From Flavobacteriales bacterium (lineage in GTDB: Bacteria; Bacteroidota; Bacteroidia; Flavobacteriales; TMED113), in assembly GCA_002701365.1 (NCBI GenBank), contig NZUK01000023.1, forward strand, positions 1 through 42,401: 42,401 bases of DNA, given 5' to 3'. The translations under genes were made by a program, and so were the position numbers. This document shows, in pieces, positions 37,416 through 42,401 of this stretch (its first letter is position 1; each line of letters opens with the position of its first letter). The notes beneath the pieces are model-generated. The model did no database searches and was not told the origin of the DNA. It worked only from the letters and a program-made list of their open reading frames with translations.

Positions 37416-37969
37416 TTCTTCCAATAAGTATATATGGAAATCCAATTTTACGTCATAAATGCAATTCTATCGATAGCAATTATCCTAATTTAAATGATTT
37501 AATTGTTAACATGTTTGAAACAATGCATAACGCAAGTGGTATTGGAATTTCAGCACCTCAGATAGGGTTGCCTATACGCCTTTTTCTTATAGATTTAACA
37601 CCATATCACGAAGATAATCCTTCTATTCCGAAGATTAAAAAAGTTTTTATTAATCCAAAAATTATTAGTGAATCAGGTCAAGATATTATTCATAATGAAG
37701 GGTGTTTGAGTATACCAGGTGTAAGGGAGGATATATCTAGAAAAAGTCAAATTAAGGTATCTTATCTAGATGATAAATTTAATTCTTATAATGAAGATAT
37801 TGATGGTGTTTATGCTAGAGTTTTTCAACATGAGTATGATCATTTGAATGGAGTGCTATTTATTGATCATTTATCTCCACTTCAAAAAAATATTCTTAAT
37901 AAAAAATTAACTCGAATTCAAAAAGGTAAATTCGAAGAGTTATATCCCACTATTAAATATAAAAAATGA
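37412..37969 (+). CDS. def: Peptide deformylase
   Basis: Def removes the formyl group from nascent N-terminal methionine. The 185-aa protein has motif 1 GIGISAPQIGL (43-53, Ser in place of the usual second Ala-position residue), motif 2 EGCLSIPG with metal ligand C98, and motif 3 QHEYDHLNG with ligands H140 and H144. These define an active Fe/Zn deformylase. It overlaps ruvX and mazG by 4 nt on each side. No fmt gene is nearby. Confidence 0.96.
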   Translation: MILPISIYGNPILRHKCNSIDSNYPNLNDLIVNMFETMHNASGIGISAPQIGLPIRLFLIDLTPYHEDNPSIPKIKKVFINPKIISESGQDIIHNEGCLSIPGVREDISRKSQIKVSYLDDKFNSYNEDIDGVYARVFQHEYDHLNGVLFIDHLSPLQKNILNKKLTRIQKGKFEELYPTIKYKK

Positions 37970-38760
37970 GTGAGTTGTTAATTGCATTTGAAAGACTGGT
38001 TCATGTGATGACAGAGTTGCGTGAAAAATGTCCATGGGATATTAAACAAACAAATGAAAGTTTAAGATACTTGACTTTAGAAGAATGTTATGAATTGTCA
38101 GATGCAATTCTTGAAGGCAAGCATGATGAAATCAAAGAAGAGCTAGGAGATATTTTATTGCATGTTATTTTTTATGCTCTTATAGGTTCGGAAAACAATC
38201 AATTTAATTTATTGGACGTAATTATCTCTCAAACTCAAAAATTAATTGACAGACATCCCCATATTTATTCAGATGTTAAAGTAAAGGATGAAAAAGATGT
38301 TAAACGTAATTGGGAATTATTAAAACTAAAAGAAAAAAATAAAAAATCTGTATTATCTGGTGTTCCTAAGTCTTTGCCTGCAATGTTGAAAAGTTATAGG
38401 ATTCAAGAAAAAGTAAAAGGGGTTGGGTTTGATTTTTCTGATGATAAAAGTGCTTTTAATAAAATTATTGAAGAAGTAAATGAATTTGCTCATGAAATGG
38501 ATGGTAATAATATTGATAAAGCTACAGAGGAATTTGGCGATCTTTTATTTGCGCTTATTGGTTATGCTCAAAAAAAAGGCATTAACTCAATGAATGCACT
38601 AGAGAAAACAAATAAAAAATTTATTTCAAGATTTACTAAAATGGAAAGTTTAATCACCAAGCAAGAAAAATCTATTTCGGATTACTCTATTGAAGAACTA
38701 GATCAATTTTGGTGTCAAGCTAAAAAGATTGAATTAGGAAATAAGAACCAAGATGCTTAA
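37966..38760 (+). CDS. mazG: Nucleoside triphosphate pyrophosphohydrolase MazG
   Basis: MazG hydrolyses (d)NTPs, including damaged ones, to monophosphate and PPi. The 264-aa protein holds two MazG domains. The N-terminal one has CPWDIKQTNESLRYLTLEEC and EIKEELGDILLHVIFYA. The C-terminal one has KIIEEVNEFAHEMD and EEFGDLLFALIGYA, each with the metal-binding E-x-x-E and E-x-x-D pattern. The length equals the E. coli type. It overlaps def by 4 nt. Its last 27 nt overlap the end of a small membrane-protein gene on the opposite strand. Confidence 0.95.
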   Translation: MSELLIAFERLVHVMTELREKCPWDIKQTNESLRYLTLEECYELSDAILEGKHDEIKEELGDILLHVIFYALIGSENNQFNLLDVIISQTQKLIDRHPHIYSDVKVKDEKDVKRNWELLKLKEKNKKSVLSGVPKSLPAMLKSYRIQEKVKGVGFDFSDDKSAFNKIIEEVNEFAHEMDGNNIDKATEEFGDLLFALIGYAQKKGINSMNALEKTNKKFISRFTKMESLITKQEKSISDYSIEELDQFWCQAKKIELGNKNQDA

Positions 38761-38913
38761 AATCAGTCCCATATAAACGATTAATGGTATAATGCGATAG
38801 TTAAATTTCTTATATACCGATTGTTCCTTTTTATATCCCCAAAGACAAAATAAAATATAAATCCCACTTCCTGCAATTGCAAAAATCCAATGACCTATTG
38901 TAATGCTATCCAT
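38734..38913 (-). CDS. Small two-helix membrane protein coupled to YceI gene
   Basis: A 59-aa frame starts MDSITIGHWIFAIAGSGIYI one base after the stop of the YceI gene and ends inside the mazG 3' end. It predicts two transmembrane helices (about residues 8-25 and 41-58) joined by a short basic loop (GYKKEQSVYKKFNYR) and no other domain. The TAA-A-ATG junction with YceI implies translational reinitiation, the main reason to accept it as real. Without it, positions 38761-38914 would be empty. I do not recognise the family and make no functional claim. Confidence 0.65.
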   Translation of the reverse strand: MDSITIGHWIFAIAGSGIYILFCLWGYKKEQSVYKKFNYRIIPLIVYMGLILSILVLIS

Positions 38914-38914
38914 A

Positions 38915-39550
38915 TTATTTAAAGCTTATTGGATTTAGTGTTATTTTGAAATCATCGTTAATAAAATGATCTCCTAAATCAGGAAATATGCTTTTAGATT
39001 TATATTTTATATCAAATAGTGTTCTATCTACAATAATTTCAGCCTTGTAAGTTAGAGGTGAAACTTTGGTGTAGTCAAATTTAATTGGGTGTGAAATACC
39101 TTTTACTGTTAGTATTCCCATTATTGTGTTTTGTTCGACTTTCTCTATAACAAACGATGCTGTTGGATATGTGGATGTGTCAAAGAAATCTGAATCTTTT
39201 AAGTGTCCTTCAATAGAGTTTTTTTTCTTTCCTTCCAGATCCGTGCAATTGATTGTGTTCATGTCAAGAACAAATTTCCCTTTTGTTATATTTCCTTGTT
39301 TATCTGTAGATACAAAACCTTTTTTAATTTTTATATTTCCGTAGTGAGCACCTGTTGGTTTTTCTCCTAGCCATTCAATGTTACTATTTAATGTGTCGAC
39401 TCCAAAAGTACCTTCTTGATCAATAAGAGTACTTTTTTCGGCTGGGTTATTGTTAATTGTTGTAGTATTTTGGTTTTTATTATTGGAACATGAACTTATA
39501 AGTAAAATAAGTGTTAATAAATATGGAGTAAGAAAGATGAATTTTTTCAT
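38915..39550 (-). CDS. YceI-family lipoprotein
   Basis: The 211-aa protein has a lipoprotein signal peptide (hydrophobic residues 4-20) ending in LISSCS, with the lipobox Cys at 21, then a short Asn/Thr-rich linker. The YceI lipocalin-like domain follows (GTFGVDTLNSNIEWLGEKPT, YPTASFVIEKVEQN, GILTVKGISHPIKFD). YceI-fold proteins bind isoprenoid or long-chain lipids in the periplasm. This one is probably anchored in the outer membrane or periplasmic leaflet. It is divergent from the MazG-like gene and followed after 1 nt by a small membrane protein, suggesting a two-gene unit. Confidence 0.9.
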   Translation of the reverse strand: MKKFIFLTPYLLTLILLISSCSNNKNQNTTTINNNPAEKSTLIDQEGTFGVDTLNSNIEWLGEKPTGAHYGNIKIKKGFVSTDKQGNITKGKFVLDMNTINCTDLEGKKKNSIEGHLKDSDFFDTSTYPTASFVIEKVEQNTIMGILTVKGISHPIKFDYTKVSPLTYKAEIIVDRTLFDIKYKSKSIFPDLGDHFINDDFKITLNPISFK

Positions 39551-39596
39551 TTGTTTTTATTTTATTTGAGTTACGAAATTAAACAAATAAATGTAA

Positions 39597-39980
39597 ATGA
39601 AGAAACAAATAGAACAAGTTCGAGAATTTCATAATGCATTTGGCATTAAGAACCTCGATAAACCTACTTCAAATTTATCAAATGAAGTTTTTTTACTTAG
39701 ACATCGTCTAATGCATGAAGAGAATGAAGAATATCTTGAGGCTTGTAAAAATGGTGATTTAATTGAAATCGCTGATGCCTTAGGTGACATGATGTATATC
39801 CTATGTGGGACAATCTTAGCACATGGTTTGCAGGATAAAATAGAAGATATTTTTGAAGAAATTCAAAAAAGTAATATGTCTAAACTAGGTGCTGATGGTA
39901 AACCTATTTATAGAGAGGATGGTAAGGTCATGAAGGGACCTAATTATTTTAAGCCTGATATTAAAAAAAATCTACTATAA
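39597..39980 (+). CDS. MazG-like nucleotide pyrophosphohydrolase
   Basis: The 127-aa all-alpha NTP pyrophosphatase has the helical metal-binding motifs HEENEEYLEACKNG (about 46-59) and EIADALGDMMYILCGT (62-77). The C-terminal stretch GADGKPIYREDGKVMKGPNY is typical of short phosphoribosyl-ATP-pyrophosphatase-like proteins found in flavobacteria and phages. Its nucleotide substrate is unknown; house-cleaning of modified dNTPs is the usual proposal. It is a second MazG-fold gene within 1 kb of mazG, but the two are not close paralogues. It meets the M42 gene tail to tail with a 5-nt gap. Confidence 0.85.
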   Translation: MKKQIEQVREFHNAFGIKNLDKPTSNLSNEVFLLRHRLMHEENEEYLEACKNGDLIEIADALGDMMYILCGTILAHGLQDKIEDIFEEIQKSNMSKLGADGKPIYREDGKVMKGPNYFKPDIKKNLL

Positions 39981-39985
39981 TCACA

Positions 39986-41074
39986 TTATTTAAGATATCG
40001 AAAATCGTGATTGTTTTTGATTTTTAATAAACTGTTATAGATTAGATGAATTACACTTTCTACATCTTTTTGAGCCACAGTTTCAACAGTGGTATGCATA
40101 TATCTCAATGGCAGTGAAATTAAAGCAGATGCTACTCCTCCTGTGTTAAAAGCAAATGCATCGGTGTCTGTTCCGGTTGATCTAGATGCTGCAGCTCTTT
40201 GAATATCTATTTTATTTTTTTTGGCAGTTTCTATGATTAGTTTTAATAAATTATTTTGAACGGATGGGCCAAAGGTCACTACAGGTCCTTTTTCCATTGC
40301 GCAGTCACCTTCTTTTATTTTGTTAATCATAGGCGTATGGGTATCGTGTGTTACATCTGTTACGATTGCCACATTTGGTCTAATAGTTTCTGTAATCATT
40401 TGAGCGCCTCTTAAACCAACTTCTTCTTGAACAGCATTTGTAATATAAAGTCCAAAAGGTAATTTCTTTTTATTTTCTTTTAAGAGTCTAGCTACTTCTG
40501 CAATCATAAATCCACCAATTCTATTATCTAAAGCGCGACCAACAAAAAATCGTTTATTTAGGATCATAAAGCTGTCTTTGTAAGTAACAACATTTCCAAC
40601 TTCTATTCCTAATGCTTTCACTTCTTTAGCAGTCCTTGCTCCGCAGTCAAGAAAAATATTTTCTAACTTTGGAACTTCTTCTTTCCCTCCTCTGCGAGTA
40701 TGTATTGCAGGCCAGCCAAAAACTGCATCGACACCTCCTTTGTCAGTGTGAATAGTTACTCTTTTTGAAGGAGCAATTTGATGATCAGATCCACCATTTC
40801 TAACTAAATAAATAAACCCATCCTTAGTAATATAATGTACAAACCATGAGATTTCATCGGCATGTGCTTCGATTACTACTTTGTATTTGTGTTCGGGATT
40901 TATCACACCTACAACAGTTCCATACGTATCAACTATATGAGTATCTATATATGGTTTTATATAATCCAGCCACATTTTTTGTCCGCCAGATTCAAATCCT
41001 GTGGGTGAAGGATTGTTTATGTATTTTTCTAAAAAAGAGAGTGATTTTTTATTAAGTATACTTTTTTTTGACAT
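39986..41074 (-). CDS. M42 family metallo-aminopeptidase
   Basis: The 362-aa cytoplasmic peptidase (glutamyl/deblocking aminopeptidase or 'endoglucanase' family) has the di-metal site of M42 enzymes. VIEAHADEISW supplies H71 and D73, ALDNRIGG a bridging Asp, VQEEVGLRG the catalytic Glu pair, VTDVTHDTHTP a further Asp, and PLRYMHTTVE the last His. These proteins assemble into dodecamers that trim peptides. The gene begins 2 nt after the ferritin stop, so the two share a transcript. Confidence 0.92.
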   Translation of the reverse strand: MSKKSILNKKSLSFLEKYINNPSPTGFESGGQKMWLDYIKPYIDTHIVDTYGTVVGVINPEHKYKVVIEAHADEISWFVHYITKDGFIYLVRNGGSDHQIAPSKRVTIHTDKGGVDAVFGWPAIHTRRGGKEEVPKLENIFLDCGARTAKEVKALGIEVGNVVTYKDSFMILNKRFFVGRALDNRIGGFMIAEVARLLKENKKKLPFGLYITNAVQEEVGLRGAQMITETIRPNVAIVTDVTHDTHTPMINKIKEGDCAMEKGPVVTFGPSVQNNLLKLIIETAKKNKIDIQRAAASRSTGTDTDAFAFNTGGVASALISLPLRYMHTTVETVAQKDVESVIHLIYNSLLKIKNNHDFRYLK

Positions 41075-41076
41075 AT

Positions 41077-41577
41077 CTATTTTTTTCCAGGGTTCATATT
41101 TAAAATATCTCTATCAAACAAATATAATCCACCTTTATCATCACCAATTAATTTTAATTTATCTAATATATGTCTTGCTAGTGCTTCTTCTTCTATTTGT
41201 TCTGCGACATACCATTGCATGAAATTATGAGTAGTGTAATCCTTATCTTTGAGACAAATATCAACAACTTTGTTAATTTCACGACTTACCATAACTTCGT
41301 GATCTAGAAGATCTTGGAAAACGTGACTAAGGCAATCAAACACTTTTGGTGGTTTTGCTAATGATGGAACAATAGCATGGCCACCTCTTTCATTTACATA
41401 TTTAATTAATTTTAACATATGTTCTCTTTCTTCATCAGAGTGACGATAGAAAAAACTTGATACACCTTCTAAGCCTTTTGTGTCTGCCCATGAAGCCATC
41501 GCTAAATAAAATTGCGAGGCATTAGCTTCATGTTCGATTTGTTTATTGAGTGCATTTTCTACTTTTTTTGTTAGCAT
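41077..41577 (-). CDS. Non-heme ferritin
   Basis: Ferritin stores iron in a 24-subunit shell. The 166-aa four-helix protein carries the ferroxidase ligands E17 (IEHEANASQFYLA), E50 and H53 (HSDEEREHMLKLI), then further sites in DHEVMVSREIN and AEQIEEEALARHI. This matches FtnA-type bacterial ferritin rather than Dps or bacterioferritin, since no heme Met is needed or seen. It has its own short upstream region with an inverted repeat that may be regulatory. The M42 peptidase follows 2 nt downstream. Confidence 0.94.
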   Translation of the reverse strand: MLTKKVENALNKQIEHEANASQFYLAMASWADTKGLEGVSSFFYRHSDEEREHMLKLIKYVNERGGHAIVPSLAKPPKVFDCLSHVFQDLLDHEVMVSREINKVVDICLKDKDYTTHNFMQWYVAEQIEEEALARHILDKLKLIGDDKGGLYLFDRDILNMNPGKK

Positions 41578-41578
41578 A

Positions 41579-41602
41579 GTAATTTGTTTTTCATGAAATT
41601 AC
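41579..41602 (-). promoter_or_regulatory. Inverted repeat at the ferritin start
   Basis: GTAATTT (41579-41585) and AAATTAC (41596-41602) are perfect complements separated by 10 nt, with the repeat ending one base before the ferritin ATG. It could be a repressor operator (for an iron or redox regulator) or an mRNA hairpin that hides the start codon. The repeat is not an obvious Fur box. Confidence 0.35.
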
Positions 41603-41634
41603 AAAAAAGAATTAATAGTATTGTTCTTAATTCT
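41603..41634 (-). terminator. Intrinsic terminator of the class III aminotransferase gene
   Basis: On the minus strand AGAATTAA (41634-41627) pairs perfectly with TTAATTCT (41615-41608) over an 11-nt loop and is followed by a run of T opposite the A-run at 41603-41608. The stem includes the stop codon of the upstream aminotransferase. The stem has only A-T rich pairs, so it may be weak, but position and T-run are right. Confidence 0.5.
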
Positions 41635-42401
41635 CATCAAGTACTTTTTTAATAATCTCACAAGCTGAAAGTATTTCACTCTCACTAATAGTAAGCGGTG
41701 GAGAAATACGAATATTGTTGCGATTAAAAAGAAAGTAAAATGTTATAACACCATTGATTAATAATTCTTTCACAATTTTTTCACAGTATTTATCATTTTT
41801 TAACTCTAAAGCTAGCATTAAACCTAAACCATGAAATTTTTTAATTTTACTGTGTTGTAAGTTTTTTATAAACAATTCTCTTTTTTTATTTATTGATCGT
41901 ATCAAATCTGAATTGACTAATTCTATCCATGTTGCTAGCGCTGCTGCACATGATACTGGGTGCCCACCAAATGTTGTGATGTGTCCTAGTGCAGGGTTCT
42001 GACTTAAAAGTGACATATTTGATTTTGAACTAATAAAAGCACCTATTGGCATTCCTCCTCCCATCCCTTTAGCTATACATAATATGTCTGGTTTAATATT
42101 GTAAATTTCGAATCCAAACATTTTTCCAGTTCTTCCAAATCCAGTTTGAATTTCATCAAAAATAAGTTCAATGGAGTACTTGTTACATCTGTCTCTTATT
42201 GTTTGTAGCCATTCTTTTTCAGCGGTAATAAAATTAGTTCCACCTTGAACGGGCTCTATAATTATAGCTGCAACATCTTCATTAAGAATACTTAAGTCCT
42301 TAATATTATTGTATCTAATGTTTTCATGAAAAGGAATCAGTGGCTCATATTTTTTTTTCATGAGATCTGTTCCCATAGCACTTAGTGATCCTTGAGTGCT
42401 A
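41627..42401 (-). CDS. Class III PLP-dependent aminotransferase (5' end outside window)
   Basis: The reading frame continues to the right edge of the window, so the N-terminal part is missing (about 258 codons are present). The class III signature is clear: IIIEPVQGG, LIFDEIQTGFGRTGKMFGFE, DILCIAKGMGGGMPIGAF with the PLP lysine, and HITTFGGHPVSCAAALAT. The C-terminus RISPPLTISESEILSAC matches the common Flavobacteriales 'aspartate aminotransferase family' protein related to acetylornithine/ornithine aminotransferases. The substrate is not determined. It ends 50 nt upstream of ferritin, with a terminator-like hairpin between them. Confidence 0.88.
   Translation of the reverse strand, partial: STQGSLSAMGTDLMKKKYEPLIPFHENIRYNNIKDLSILNEDVAAIIIEPVQGGTNFITAEKEWLQTIRDRCNKYSIELIFDEIQTGFGRTGKMFGFEIYNIKPDILCIAKGMGGGMPIGAFISSKSNMSLLSQNPALGHITTFGGHPVSCAAALATWIELVNSDLIRSINKKRELFIKNLQHSKIKKFHGLGLMLALELKNDKYCEKIVKELLINGVITFYFLFNRNNIRISPPLTISESEILSACEIIKKVLDEN

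Overview
The window is an AT-rich chromosomal segment of a Bacteroidota bacterium, most likely a streamlined (perhaps marine) member of the Flavobacteriales. Four things point there. One secreted protein has a C-terminal type IX secretion sorting domain. Several intergenic regions carry the Bacteroidota -7 promoter box TAnnTTTG. Shine-Dalgarno sequences are essentially absent. The gene order tRNA-Gly, tuf, tRNA-Trp, secE, nusG, rplKAJL, rpoBC, DUF3467 is typical of the group. I see no insertion sequence, prophage, CRISPR array, rRNA or origin. No stretch over 300 bases lacks a gene, and spacing is extremely tight.

Layout. (1) 1-12994, + strand: the translation/transcription block, with EF-Tu, two tRNAs, SecE (59 aa), NusG, L11, L1, L10, L7/L12, RpoB, RpoC and a DUF3467 protein. 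(2) 12995-18023: a minus-strand pair (FtsX-like permease and a CBS/cysteine-synthase-like enzyme), a NamZ/DUF1343 muramidase on +, then a class I aminotransferase and a DUF1573 protein on -. (3) 18154-24112, +: valS overlapping icmF, a fused coenzyme-B12 acyl-CoA mutase. (4) ispH (-) and rpsA (+), transcribed divergently from closely packed promoter boxes with a hairpin in each leader. (5) 27654-32113, +: pyrR, pyrB, a small STAS-like protein, a T9SS-secreted protein, rnz and a BadF-family sugar kinase. (6) 36915-32105, -: an apparent five-gene operon dapD, glycosyltransferase, tsaC, cca, miaA, of which three genes act on tRNA. (7) 36999-38760, +: ruvX, def, mazG, overlapping by 4 nt each. (8) 38734-42401: YceI lipoprotein plus a 59-aa membrane protein (-), a MazG-like NTP pyrophosphatase (+), an M42 aminopeptidase, a ferritin and the 3' part of a class III aminotransferase (-).

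Most genes are ordinary housekeeping genes, and I do not see a clear undescribed multi-gene system. The observations most worth a second look are: a near-perfect intrinsic terminator inside the rnz coding sequence, just downstream of the T9SS gene that separates rnz from its STAS-like neighbour; the mirror-image promoters and leader hairpins of ispH and rpsA; a 59-aa two-helix membrane protein coupled to YceI; a 15-bp tandem repeat in the ribosomal protein S1 N-terminus; and convergent gene pairs that all meet within 6 nt or overlap.
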